From Symplocastrum torsivum CPER-KK1 (lineage in GTDB: Bacteria; Cyanobacteriota; Cyanobacteriia; Cyanobacteriales; Coleofasciculaceae), in NCBI GenBank assembly GCA_019358875.1, contig JAHHIF010000005.1:1-64000 (forward strand): 64,000 bases of DNA, written 5' to 3'. Below are positions 45,779 to 54,908 of the stretch, piece after piece; the stretch's first letter is position 1, and each line of letters opens with the position of its first letter. The translations under genes and the position numbers were made by a program. The notes beneath the pieces were generated by a model, which did no database searches, was not told the origin of the DNA, and was given only the letters and a program-made list of their open reading frames with translations.

Positions 45779-47464
45779 ATGATTACTAATTTAGCCTCCT
45801 CTGTTCTACAAAAGCAAAATCCTTGGTTCCGCACAATTAGACCAATTGCTGTCTCTGCTTTGCAAGGTATCGCATTTCAGGGAGACACACTGATTGCTAT
45901 TGATTCAACCAATGGTTATCTATTGCAAATCGATCCCCTGAGCAATAACACCAAAATTTTGAACCCATCCCGTGAGTTAGATTTTGCTGATGCTACAGGT
46001 TTAGCTCTCTTAGGAGACACTGTATGGTTGACGATAAACGATAATGTTTACTTCTGTCCGCTAAACGGGGCTTCAGAGCTTCAGCACTTTGTTACCTTAC
46101 CGTACACAGCGAATGGAATCGCTATTAAAGACTCAACGATCTATGTCACCTGCGAAAAAGCTGGCTATATTCTTGTTTACAGCCGCAACACAGGCCGTGA
46201 GATTACTCGGCTACGTGCCCCAGGCGTTGGAGTAGAGAATATTACAGTACGTGATGAAGAACTTTGGGTCTCAGACGCACAGGAACAGAGCGTTTTTTGC
46301 CTTGACCGCGCTACGGGTGAAATTCAATTTAGCGTTTTAACCCCTTTTGAAAACCCTACGGGCTTAGCGTTTCACACTGACCCTCAAACAGGGCAAGATA
46401 TCCTTTATGTTGCCTATGCTAGCGAAGAACCCTACATCCGGGATAACCCAAACGCCGACCCTAACTACGAACTACAGTATCGCGATCGCACATTTATTCA
46501 TCCTCTGCACTTTCGTTACGACCCTGAACGTCGTTGTGCCCTCTCTAGTGGCTATTTGATTGAAATGTCGTATGTCGAGGAACTTGCTCCCCTCGAAGAT
46601 GTAGAGTTAAAAGACGTAGAATGGCGCATTGCTTTGCCGGCAGAAACTGATCGGCAAAAGGTCAGGAAAGTAGAGCCAGTAGGCATCCCTTTCACAGAAG
46701 AACTTCACAACGATCAGCGAGTTGCCGTCTTTAAATTTGACACCCTCAAACCTGGTGAACGGCATCTATTTGGCTGGAAAGCCCTTTTAGAAGTTTGGAG
46801 CATTAAATACCGCCTGACACCAAGAGATGTCGAAAACATACCAGAGTTGCCGCCAGACTTTGAAGAGCGGTATTTAGTGGATAATGATGACCTTGCTATG
46901 GATACGGAGATTATTCGTCAGGCTGCCCGTGAAGCAATTGGTCGTGAAACAAATCTTCTGCGGAAGATTTACAATATCCGCAATTATGTTTACGACAAAC
47001 TTTCCTACGGTATTAAACCTCACATCGATAGTCCAGACGTAGCATTAGCGCGAGGGGTAGGTTCCTGCGGGGAATACTTAGGTGTTCTACTCGCTTTAGG
47101 ACGCCTCAATGGTATCGCCTGTCGTACCGTTGGTCGCTATAAATGTCCTGCCCATGCTGATAAAATGGGTGTCCCTTTAGAGCCAGACTTTAATCATGTT
47201 TGGATGGAATTTTACGTTCCTGGCATAGGCTGGCTACCAATGGAATCCAATCCTGATGACATTACTGAAGGTGGACCCTATCCTACTCGCTTTTTCATGG
47301 GTCTTGCTTGGTATCACATGGAATTAGGGAAAGGGATTACTTTTGAAAGCCTCCGCAGTGAAGGTGCTCCCGTTAATAAAGAAAATGCTTCGATTGGAGA
47401 GTTAGCAATTAATCATGTAAGGTTTACAATTCTGGAGGAATTGGTGCCATCAGAGTCAGAATAA
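45779..47464 (+). CDS. Beta-propeller plus transglutaminase-like protein
   Basis: A 561-residue protein in two parts. Residues about 20-225 form an NHL/YVTN-like propeller ('ALQGIAFQGDTLIAIDSTNGYLLQID', 'ATGLALLGDTVWLTIND', 'NGIAIKDSTIYVTCEKAGYILVYS'). Residues about 380-540 form a transglutaminase-like domain with the Cys in 'GVGSCGEYLGVLLALGRLNGI', the His in 'FNHVWMEFYVPGIGWLPME' and an Asp in 'SNPDD', a complete Cys-His-Asp triad. Such enzymes are often proteases or peptide ligases. No signal peptide or membrane helix is seen, so it appears cytosolic. The propeller may hold the substrate. ATG at 45779. Confidence 0.87.
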   Translation: MITNLASSVLQKQNPWFRTIRPIAVSALQGIAFQGDTLIAIDSTNGYLLQIDPLSNNTKILNPSRELDFADATGLALLGDTVWLTINDNVYFCPLNGASELQHFVTLPYTANGIAIKDSTIYVTCEKAGYILVYSRNTGREITRLRAPGVGVENITVRDEELWVSDAQEQSVFCLDRATGEIQFSVLTPFENPTGLAFHTDPQTGQDILYVAYASEEPYIRDNPNADPNYELQYRDRTFIHPLHFRYDPERRCALSSGYLIEMSYVEELAPLEDVELKDVEWRIALPAETDRQKVRKVEPVGIPFTEELHNDQRVAVFKFDTLKPGERHLFGWKALLEVWSIKYRLTPRDVENIPELPPDFEERYLVDNDDLAMDTEIIRQAAREAIGRETNLLRKIYNIRNYVYDKLSYGIKPHIDSPDVALARGVGSCGEYLGVLLALGRLNGIACRTVGRYKCPAHADKMGVPLEPDFNHVWMEFYVPGIGWLPMESNPDDITEGGPYPTRFFMGLAWYHMELGKGITFESLRSEGAPVNKENASIGELAINHVRFTILEELVPSESE

Positions 47465-47586
47465 GTCTAAGCGACTGGGGAGCATTCAGTTTTGCAAACA
47501 ATCTCCTGCCCTCACCCCCAACCCCCTCTCTCAATACTGGGCTTCCCCTTGGTGACTCTAGGCTGCCAGGTAAACACACCTTAGGC

Positions 47587-49617
47587 TTATGACTTGAGCA
47601 TTTCCCGCCTGATTCGTTGGCGATCGCATCCTAGAATATCGATTTCATAACGTGCTGGGGAGAGAAGAACCTGAATTTTTCTGCGATCGCACTCTTCACA
47701 GAGATAATCTAGAGCAGACTGGCGGTTATTCTGGCTTAACGAATCTAGGAAACCGCCAAAGCCCAGAAAAGCCAGCCTATACATCAATTGTTGGGTAAAT
47801 TGCCCATCAAAGTAACCGCCGTGAGTATTGATTTTCCTTAAAGCTGAAGCCAGCGTTAAGCGGATGTAATAAATTAAACCAGGCTCCCATCTTCCTCTTT
47901 TCAGGCTAAGCACTCTTTGAAGGGCAGAATTTGGTTTAATTATCTGATCTGTATAATCTGTACAATCAAAGTAAGTAAATAAGCTGGCAATTTCTTCTTC
48001 AGTTCCTTGGAAGCCGTGATATCTTTTCTGAATATCTTTGAGAGATTGTTGTAGATCGAACGAGTCCACGAAAAGGCTCTCTAGTACTTCATTTTGAGAT
48101 AACTTTTGATATTGCTTCAGTTGTTCTAGATTGACGATTCCACTGCCTTGATTATTTTTGATGGCAACATTACCTAGACGATAGCCACTTTCTCGTGTAC
48201 TCGCAGGAAAAAAGATATAGTTAGCAACTGTTGAGGCTAACCTTAGCGCTAAATCTCCTTCATTACTAAACAAGTAGGCTTCTTCAAAGCGGCGCAAAGA
48301 CGAACGTAAGAAGTTTGCTCGTCCTGAGAGGATGGTATTAATTGGAATATCTGGGGATATAAGAAGTAAACGCCCAAAGCAGAAGGCACGCCCAATTGTT
48401 AAAGCAGGGACTTTCTTCGTTGAGCCTAAAGTTCCTACTGAACTTAAGTCAAATACATTGGAAAGGAGTCTAACAGCATTAGTAACAACATAAGCTCCCA
48501 TACTATGACCTATGAATGTCAGCTTGATTCGATTCCGCTCTTTCCAATACCTTTTAGCTTGATTTTCGAGTAATTCTATTGCAGCTTCTCTTAACTCATG
48601 AAATTCATCTTCTACATCTCTAGCAATCAATCTTGTTGCTAGTTTTACAATCTCTTCAAAGTCTTGTTTTGTGATAGAAGAAGTAGTCTTTTTGAAAATC
48701 CAAGATTCATCGAATTCTTCTAAACTAACTGTCTTATCTTTACAATAGCTTTCGACGACTTGATTACATATCAGTTCTAAGTCTTGCTCATTAACAATAG
48801 CTTGCAATTCTGGATTCAGCGCATTCTTGACTTTGTAATTAAATTGTTCTTTTAGCTTGTTAATCAAGCTAATGTTGTGGATATATTTCTCTTTAACTTG
48901 GTTAACTAAAGCTTTATCAAGTTGTCGAATAAATTCAACTAAATCAGGAACTCCAAAATTACTAGCTCTATAATTATCTCGAAAATAAACCAGTGCCCTT
49001 AATAGAATTAAACTGATAACAAAGAAAAACAAAACCATTAAAACCAATAAAATAATGGCATTGATATAGAAAAAAGGATTGGTATACATAAATTGACGTA
49101 CCTGTGGTAGCATTGAAAGCCCAATGCCAATAATCCCACCAATTAACATAGCTCTAGCTAGAAGTGGCAAAGCAGTAAAAGCAGCACACAGCTTTTGCCA
49201 AACCCCTCCTGGTTCATCACCAACTAATGTTTCTGACGGCCATCGATAGCCAATGAACATTAATTTGTTGGCTCGGTCTTGAACTTGTTGACTACTATCT
49301 GTTTTGATATAGTTATAAATTTCTTGATACCGAGCTTTGGTAGCTGCGCGGCTATTATTGAAGCCATGGATAGCAAAAACTATCTCAACAAAGTCTTTTC
49401 TATTTTCTGGATTATTAATTCGTGTATCTAATTTATTAAATAGTAACTCTGCAATCTTGTTGAGATTTTGCTCCGCTTCTTTCGCCGTTGAATGCTTATG
49501 AGCTTGTGGAGTATCTCCTTCTACGTTAATTGGGGCAGTACTCTCTACAAAATATCCAGGGATTTTAGGATTTTCTTCTTCCGATAAAGAGAATATTGAA
49601 ATTAAAGATTTACTCAT
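47587..49617 (-). CDS. Large alpha/beta hydrolase-like membrane protein
   Basis: A 676-residue protein. The first alpha/beta strand block is 'VEIVFAIHGFNNSRAATKARY' (about 63-83), then 'LMFIGYRWPSE'. Two membrane helices (about 147-165 and 180-212) are inserted next. A helical insert (about 215-355) precedes the nucleophile elbow 'LTFIGHSMGAYVVTNAVRLL' with Ser in GHSMG; 'LLLISPDIP' could carry the acid. The C-terminal 200 residues have no recognised domain. The fold is like the DUF900/PGAP1-type lipases, but with an unusual membrane insertion. AT-rich compared with neighbours such as hisA. No partner gene is evident. Confidence 0.75.
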   Translation of the reverse strand: MSKSLISIFSLSEEENPKIPGYFVESTAPINVEGDTPQAHKHSTAKEAEQNLNKIAELLFNKLDTRINNPENRKDFVEIVFAIHGFNNSRAATKARYQEIYNYIKTDSSQQVQDRANKLMFIGYRWPSETLVGDEPGGVWQKLCAAFTALPLLARAMLIGGIIGIGLSMLPQVRQFMYTNPFFYINAIILLVLMVLFFFVISLILLRALVYFRDNYRASNFGVPDLVEFIRQLDKALVNQVKEKYIHNISLINKLKEQFNYKVKNALNPELQAIVNEQDLELICNQVVESYCKDKTVSLEEFDESWIFKKTTSSITKQDFEEIVKLATRLIARDVEDEFHELREAAIELLENQAKRYWKERNRIKLTFIGHSMGAYVVTNAVRLLSNVFDLSSVGTLGSTKKVPALTIGRAFCFGRLLLISPDIPINTILSGRANFLRSSLRRFEEAYLFSNEGDLALRLASTVANYIFFPASTRESGYRLGNVAIKNNQGSGIVNLEQLKQYQKLSQNEVLESLFVDSFDLQQSLKDIQKRYHGFQGTEEEIASLFTYFDCTDYTDQIIKPNSALQRVLSLKRGRWEPGLIYYIRLTLASALRKINTHGGYFDGQFTQQLMYRLAFLGFGGFLDSLSQNNRQSALDYLCEECDRRKIQVLLSPARYEIDILGCDRQRIRREMLKS

Positions 49618-49750
49618 ATTTGAATGATATTTATTTTTAGTTGTTTAAATCAATGGTGATAAAAGAGGCTTATTGTATTCTCATGTTAATCCTTAATGGT
49701 CTAAATTGAGGATTAGTTGATTTTTCATGAAGCGAGTTTAGAAATTACCG

Positions 49751-50524
49751 ATGGAAGTTATTCCAGCCATTGATTTACTCGAAGGTCGTTGTGTGCGATT
49801 GTATCAGGGAGATTATGCGCGATCGCAAGTATTTAACGATAACCCTGCTGATGTTGCCAAACAATGGGTTGATCAAGGAGCCACACGACTGCATATTGTT
49901 GACTTAGATGGTGCTAAAGTGGGTCATCCAGTGAATACTCAAGCGATCGCAGCGATTGTGCAAGCCGTCTCTGTACCCGTGCAAGTTGGAGGGGGTTTAC
50001 GCGATCGCGTTGGTGTTGCTCAACTTTTGTCTACTGGTGTCCAGCGAGTTATTTTAGGCACAGCCGCTGTGGAAGATCACCCACTGGTAGAACAACTGTG
50101 CAAAGAATTTCCAGGACAAATCGTGATTGGTATCGATGCACGCAATGGCTTGGTTGCAACTCGTGGTTGGTTGGAAACGTCAGAGGTGAAGGCAACAGAT
50201 CTTGCTGGGCAGATGGCTCAACTGGGAGTTGCGGCGATCATTTATACTGACATCCACCGTGATGGTACACTTGCTGGACCAAATTTAGATGCTTTGAGAG
50301 AACTGGCTACAGGTATTTCTATTCCTGTTATTGCCTCTGGTGGTGTTAGTTCAATTACCGACCTTTTAAGTTTACTTGCCCTCGAACCGCTAGGAGTTAG
50401 TGGTGTTATTGTTGGTCGTGCGCTCTACACGGGTGATATTCTTTTGAAAGAAGCCATTCAAGCCGTTGGCTCAGGACGTTTACAGGATATTCCTCCAGAT
50501 CTAGGCTTTTCGTCATTTGCTTAA
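49751..50524 (+). CDS. hisA: Phosphoribosylformimino-5-aminoimidazole carboxamide ribotide isomerase
   Basis: HisA performs the fourth step of histidine synthesis, an Amadori rearrangement that opens the aminoaldose of ProFAR. The 257-residue TIM barrel has the catalytic Asp8 in '[19 protein letters not shown]', '[11 protein letters not shown]', 'VGGGLRD' and the second catalytic Asp in '[16 protein letters not shown]', plus the phosphate-binding 'ASGGVSS' and '[11 protein letters not shown]'. ATG 49751. It is a single gene; other his genes are not in the window. Confidence 0.97.
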   Translation: MEVIPAIDLLEGRCVRLYQGDYARSQVFNDNPADVAKQWVDQGATRLHIVDLDGAKVGHPVNTQAIAAIVQAVSVPVQVGGGLRDRVGVAQLLSTGVQRVILGTAAVEDHPLVEQLCKEFPGQIVIGIDARNGLVATRGWLETSEVKATDLAGQMAQLGVAAIIYTDIHRDGTLAGPNLDALRELATGISIPVIASGGVSSITDLLSLLALEPLGVSGVIVGRALYTGDILLKEAIQAVGSGRLQDIPPDLGFSSFA

Positions 50525-50531
50525 GGTATGC

Positions 50532-50550
50532 AAAGTGTGATTACACTTTT
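50532..50550 (+). terminator. Short terminator after hisA
   Basis: AAAGTGT (50532-50538) pairs with ACACTTT (50543-50549), loop GATT, followed by T. It begins eight bases after the hisA stop. The stem is short, so it may be weak. Confidence 0.6.
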
Positions 50551-50576
50551 GTTGATTTGAATTATTGCACTCTGTA

Positions 50577-50643
50577 GGGGCGAGGCATTTGGACGATAAG
50601 TTAGAGGAAAAAACGATGATTTTGCTATCCAAATGCTCGCCCT
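50577..50643. repeat. Palindromic MITE-like element
   Basis: GGGCGAG(G)CATTTGGA (left arm within 50577-50593) and TCCAAATGCTCGCCC (right arm, 50628-50642) form a 15-bp stem with one bulge, with about 35 bases between. The neighbouring GTAGGGG and CCTTCCCC extend it loosely. It belongs to the same style of element as 58197-58261 (shared GGGCGA-GCATT). The rest of 50525-50888 shows no other feature. Confidence 0.7.
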
Positions 50644-50888
50644 TCCCCGCTGTATACGTTAGCTTAACCACACAGCAACTTGATAGCCATTGAGCCTCTC
50701 AAAAGTAATACATCTCAAGGAATATATAAAAGGAATGAACTATTAATTCCGTGAGCTGCGATTCTGCGAATGTGGCAAAATTTGTTTAACTTAACAATAG
50801 CAATGCCCCCTAGGCAAATGATTGCAGTCATCTGTCTAGCAGGACTTCCTCCCAAATTGACAGTACCAATCCAGGAGACAACCTTAAA

Positions 50889-51101
50889 ATGCCAAAAGCT
50901 AACGATGAACATCTTCCTGATCTAGATAGATATCACTTCCAGGAACAAGCAATTGTGCGTTACAAATGCCTCAAAAGTCTTAAACAAGCTGAATTAAGTT
51001 TAGAAGATCAGCTATTCTTACAAAACTTTCAGTGTGCAATGTCCTATCTTTGGAATTTTCCTGAACACAGCAGAAAAAATTTCTCTGGCTATCGTTTTTA
51101 G
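50889..51101 (+). CDS. Hypothetical 70-residue protein
   Basis: A short soluble frame with ATG start: 'DLDRYHFQEQAIVRYKCLKSLKQAELSLEDQLFLQNFQCAM'. Predicted mostly helical, with a Trp-containing end. It lies directly before the CRISPR leader but resembles no Cas protein that I know. The residue pattern is natural enough to keep it as a likely gene. Confidence 0.45.
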   Translation: MPKANDEHLPDLDRYHFQEQAIVRYKCLKSLKQAELSLEDQLFLQNFQCAMSYLWNFPEHSRKNFSGYRF

Positions 51102-51341
51102 GCGTAGTGGCAAATGCGCGAATGGGTAGGTGTTTTTTTGAATAAGCTACGTTTGAGGCGGTATGGCTAATTAGATCAAGGGTTACAAGCCATTATAGCT
51201 AATCAACGATTCGCGCATTAGTCACAGCAAGGGTTTGAGCGATTTTGCCTGTTGACAGATAGTGATTTTTTTGAAATGATTAAGTCATTCGCGCAACTGC
51301 ACATTGAAAACTACATACAGCAAGCTTTTCAGCATCCCGCT
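51102..51341 (+). promoter_or_regulatory. CRISPR leader
   Basis: The 240 bases upstream of the first perfect repeat. It is AT-rich near the array and contains ATGCGCGAAT (51114-51123), its exact reverse complement ATTCGCGCAT (51209-51218), and a third copy ATTCGCGCA (51287-51295). The leader is placed on this side because the repeat at the far end is degenerate. Promoter elements cannot be pinpointed. Confidence 0.65.
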
Positions 51342-51667
51342 CTTTCAGCGCTATGTAATCCCTATCAGGGATTGAAACTTAATCGGCAAGTTTTATAAAA
51401 AGCAGTCTGATCTGCTTTCAGCGCTATGTAATCCCTATCAGGGATTGAAACGAGTCTAAGCGTCGTCGGGGTTTGATACTTAAGCGGCTTTCAGCGCTAT
51501 GTAATCCCTATCAGGGATTGAAACAAGGCGATCGCCCAGTCTGGTCTTAAGCCCTTTCCTTTCAGCGCTATGTAATCCCTATCAGGGATTGAAACTTTAA
51601 TATCTGCTTTGAATTCTTTGTAGTTCTCCTCTTTCAGCGCTATGTAATCCCTTTCAGGGATTGATAC
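51342..51667 (+). CRISPR. CRISPR array: five repeats, four spacers, no cas genes
   Basis: Repeats of 37 bases start at 51342, 51415, 51488, 51559 and 51631. Each begins CTTTCAGCGCTATG, contains the small palindrome AATCCCTATCAGGGATT and ends ATTGAAAC, a common 5'-handle in type I and III systems. The first four are identical; the fifth has two changes (CCCTTTCAGGG and ATTGATAC). Spacers: 51379-51414 (36), 51452-51487 (36), 51525-51558 (34), 51596-51630 (35). No cas gene is in the window, so the array depends on Cas proteins encoded elsewhere or is inactive. Confidence 0.97.
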
Positions 51668-51770
51668 CAAATCCGGTTCTATAGTTCTAGTCGTAGAGAC
51701 GTTCCGGCGGAACGTCTCTACAAAGTTTTATGGGTTGCCGAAAAAGGGGTAGTTGACCCGGATTCGGTAT
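51664..51770. mobile_element. MITE-like element fused to the CRISPR trailer
   Basis: Terminal inverted repeats ATACCAAATCCGG (51664-51676) and CCGGATTCGGTAT (51758-51770) match at 12 of 13 positions and enclose 107 bases. Inside is a perfect 13-bp hairpin, GTAGAGACGTTCC with GGAACGTCTCTAC (51693-51721). No coding capacity. Its left end overlaps the last four bases of the fifth CRISPR repeat. Confidence 0.7.
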
Positions 51771-51841
51771 GATTGCTCTCTCTACGACTACATCACCTAA
51801 TGTGCAAAATCTTCTGCCTACTTCCCGCTTACATCTGACGA

Positions 51842-54800
51842 CTAGCTAACTTGACCTAACTCTTCAATCATCTGCTGAACTTGAGCAGCAACTAAACGAT
51901 CTGAATCCGCTTTCAATGCTGGTAACAACTCCATACAAGCACGAGGAGAAGCCGCTTTTAGATACGTCAAAACAGCTTCCCGAACAAAACCTATAGGATG
52001 ACGTAGACATACTAGCGTTCCTTCTGGAGTTAGACTCCAGTGAGCAGCCCTCGCCAAATGAAAACAACAAGCTAAAGGCCAATCTGCCAAGAAATGGCGT
52101 AAATCAATCAACCGCCGTAAGCGATCGCTTGGACTCATCGGTTGATAAGGAACCAACTCCTCCAAGGAAGCAAGCTTCTCAGTCGTAGAACGGCGGTCTA
52201 AAATTGCCAAAAAGGCTCGTTTCTGTGGAATATCTATCGTATTATCCAGAATTTCTATCGCCAAGGCAATATTCGTCCGTGATTCCGACTCTAGATTGAA
52301 GGCAGCCGCTTGAATCGCGCTTACCGGATAAAGGAACTTCATTAACAAGAAGCACCGCTCAAACAAGTCAGTTTGTGTATCTTGTAGCGCCCGTCGTAGC
52401 AACTCTGCCTCTCGTCCAGAAATTTTATCTGCCCCTAGGTCGAGAAGCGCTGCATAAATCTGACCTAAAAACAATAACTCTTGCTCGATTAAGGTTTCTA
52501 CTCCGCTACGACCCAAGCGGTCAAGTACTCCCTCAATCCCCGCTTCATTCGGGATTTTCAGGAGGATACGAAGAATATTACGGCGTGTCTTATCCCAACT
52601 CGTCATCAACTGTCGCACTAATTGGTTTAAGGCTTCTGGTGTCCCTACCTCACCCAATGCCGTCCAAGCTTGTAACCTCACCAAATCAGGTTTATGGGTA
52701 TCTTCCGCCAACTCCAACAACAACGGAATAGCTTCATCCCCAAGACGAACTAAAGCCCCTCTAGCTGCCTCGCGAGTAGATTTGTAGTACAGTCCTCGAA
52801 CCAGCGACGGATAATACTCTTCCAACCGTGTTGCCGCAATAACCTCAAGTAAGGCACAGCGCACTCGCAATGACTCATCCTGCAAAAGACTGGGAATATA
52901 AAGCCTAAGCGCTTGCAAATAATCAGCCTCTCCCAGCGCTCTAGTCGCCATCACCCGCTCACGTTCCCGTTTTGAGGTGAGCATCCGGCGCAGAGTATTC
53001 GTTGCTTCTGCCTTCTCTGTCGGTGTTCCTCGACGCAGAATTAAAGCCGCTGCTGTCCCTCGCACTGTTGGATCAACAGCCGAGTGCAGATAATGTTTAA
53101 TTGCGCGAACCTCCAGTTCAGGTTGAGTTAGCCAAACATAGCGCAGTGCCAACGCAAGCACTTCTGCTGGTGGTTTTTGATCAATTAGGACTTGAACATC
53201 ATTTAAGTAAGCTGGGTTGGGATTTTCTAGCATCGCCTCCAAACTCTGGCGCTGCAGTGCTACTGATAGCCGAGGCAATAGTGGTGCTAGCACTTCACCA
53301 ACATTCGTTGGGTCAATTTGGTATAGCAGTTGAATACAAGAGCGTTTATCAGCTTCCGTACCCGGTTGCTCTAAGGCTTCTACCACTGCCCGCTTAAATG
53401 CCCGCAAGTCTACATCCGAAAAACCCAGCCGTCCTTGCTCAGCACTCTGAACCAGCAAACTGACATAACTTGAACGCAATAACCAGGCACTCAATAGCCA
53501 GATTAGCGAAAACATCACAATCGCAAAGATAAATACCCAACTTTGCCATTGCTGCAATATCACTTCCGACTGTCCTGGAAATACCCAGTGAAACAGCCAA
53601 ATCGTTGCTAAAATCCCAATACCAGTAATGCCTGTGGTTGTCGGTTCAGCAATGCCCTGTACTGAAGTCTGGATGGAATTGCGGATGGCTTCTTGCAGAG
53701 GTTGGAAGAGTACGGGTTCAATGCCAGCGATTAAGGTATATCGCAATAGCTCATCAACGAACCTAAGCAAGATGAGTCCAATAAACAGCCCCGTAATCAA
53801 TTCCGGTAAGGCAAAAACATTACGGATAAGCTCAATCACGAAATCTAGCAATCCCGTTAACGTCATCAAGCCTATGATTGACAACGAGGCGGGCAACATC
53901 ATCGCAGCAACAAAGACGCCTAATCGGTCAATTGCCCGACTGGAGATAAACACTTGGCTAACGAGTTCAAATAGCCCAACACATCCGCTGAATAAACCCA
54001 GGAAACCTGCAATATCAGAGGCATCCAAGTTTTCCTCTAATTGACCGAGGTACTGAAATTCAATCAGGAGATAAAGCGCTTCACCCAGGATAAAAAAGGC
54101 AAATAAGGGAATAATGTACCGTCGCAGAGGTCCACTGGTACGACGGACGGTGAATTCGTCCTCCTCATCTTCCCACTGGCGCATTGGAGAGTTGGGAAAG
54201 GCTTGCTGATAGCGCTGAGCCAAGTAGAACAATGTTCCCGCCGCTAACAGCATCATGACAGCCGCGACAATAATTACATTTTCTAGCCCAACAAGGAATA
54301 GCAGAAGCGGCAAGGAGAAGCCTGAAATTACGTCTGCGACTAAAAGGCCACTAGAAATTAATGGGTAGGCGCGTTTAATCTCCCGAATATTGAACAGTTG
54401 ATTGGCAGCGACTTGGGAATTGAGGTCGTTGAGGACTTCTACTGCATCCATCCACAAGCGCAAGAGAAAGACGGTACCCAAAGCAATGAGACCGTCTAAG
54501 TAATCAATATTTAGTGCCAGACGACAGATTACTAATGGGAAAGCCGTGAAAAATGCGATCGCCACCAAGACAATCCGCATTGGTAAGATGCTTTGTAGCC
54601 AGGAATACAAAACACCCAACCCAGAACACATCAAGGCACTGGCGATGTAAATGACTGGCAACCACTTGGCACTGTACTTGTCTAAGAACAGTGCCACTGT
54701 GCTGTGTTCAAACCAAAGCAGACCAATTGAGGTGACGGTGTAGAACACGAACATAAAGAATGTTCGTTCACCTTCTTCTGGGCGAAGATTCACCCATTGG

Positions 54801-54853
54801 AGGATTTTCCGTACCCAGACACCCTGAACATGAGCACGAGGTTGCAGTTTCAT
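51842..54853 (-). CDS. Membrane transporter-like domain fused to HEAT repeats
   Basis: A 1003-residue protein. The first half (about 25-465) has ten to twelve hydrophobic helices with an MFS or ATP/ADP-translocase-like layout ('RTFFMFVFYTVTSIGLLWFEHSTVALFLDKYSAKWLPVIYI'). The second half (about 480-1000) is soluble and made of HEAT/PBS-lyase-like helical repeats ('VRGTAAALILRRGTPTEKAEATNTLRRML', 'VRCALLEVIAAT', 'TREAARGALVRLGDEAIPLLLELA'). I recall this fusion in other cyanobacteria; its substrate is not known. It lies 94 bases after infC on the same strand, separated by heptamer repeats. Confidence 0.85.
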   Translation of the reverse strand: MKLQPRAHVQGVWVRKILQWVNLRPEEGERTFFMFVFYTVTSIGLLWFEHSTVALFLDKYSAKWLPVIYIASALMCSGLGVLYSWLQSILPMRIVLVAIAFFTAFPLVICRLALNIDYLDGLIALGTVFLLRLWMDAVEVLNDLNSQVAANQLFNIREIKRAYPLISSGLLVADVISGFSLPLLLFLVGLENVIIVAAVMMLLAAGTLFYLAQRYQQAFPNSPMRQWEDEEDEFTVRRTSGPLRRYIIPLFAFFILGEALYLLIEFQYLGQLEENLDASDIAGFLGLFSGCVGLFELVSQVFISSRAIDRLGVFVAAMMLPASLSIIGLMTLTGLLDFVIELIRNVFALPELITGLFIGLILLRFVDELLRYTLIAGIEPVLFQPLQEAIRNSIQTSVQGIAEPTTTGITGIGILATIWLFHWVFPGQSEVILQQWQSWVFIFAIVMFSLIWLLSAWLLRSSYVSLLVQSAEQGRLGFSDVDLRAFKRAVVEALEQPGTEADKRSCIQLLYQIDPTNVGEVLAPLLPRLSVALQRQSLEAMLENPNPAYLNDVQVLIDQKPPAEVLALALRYVWLTQPELEVRAIKHYLHSAVDPTVRGTAAALILRRGTPTEKAEATNTLRRMLTSKRERERVMATRALGEADYLQALRLYIPSLLQDESLRVRCALLEVIAATRLEEYYPSLVRGLYYKSTREAARGALVRLGDEAIPLLLELAEDTHKPDLVRLQAWTALGEVGTPEALNQLVRQLMTSWDKTRRNILRILLKIPNEAGIEGVLDRLGRSGVETLIEQELLFLGQIYAALLDLGADKISGREAELLRRALQDTQTDLFERCFLLMKFLYPVSAIQAAAFNLESESRTNIALAIEILDNTIDIPQKRAFLAILDRRSTTEKLASLEELVPYQPMSPSDRLRRLIDLRHFLADWPLACCFHLARAAHWSLTPEGTLVCLRHPIGFVREAVLTYLKAASPRACMELLPALKADSDRLVAAQVQQMIEELGQVS

Positions 54854-54908
54854 TTGTCAAATTTGTCAGTTGTCATTCGTCAGTTGCCAGTTGTTCCCCT
54901 GATGGTCA

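Noticed and set aside
50715-50912. 65-codon minus-strand frame before the CRISPR leader
   Set aside because: Overlaps the start of the more natural frame at 50889 and has no ribosome site.
50889-51101. Small protein next to the CRISPR leader as a new Cas gene
   Set aside because: No Cas motif, and position alone is not enough; kept as hypothetical protein only.
53628-54044. 138-codon frame antisense to the transporter-HEAT gene
   Set aside because: A mirror of a well-supported long gene; Ser/Asn-rich composition typical of antisense frames.
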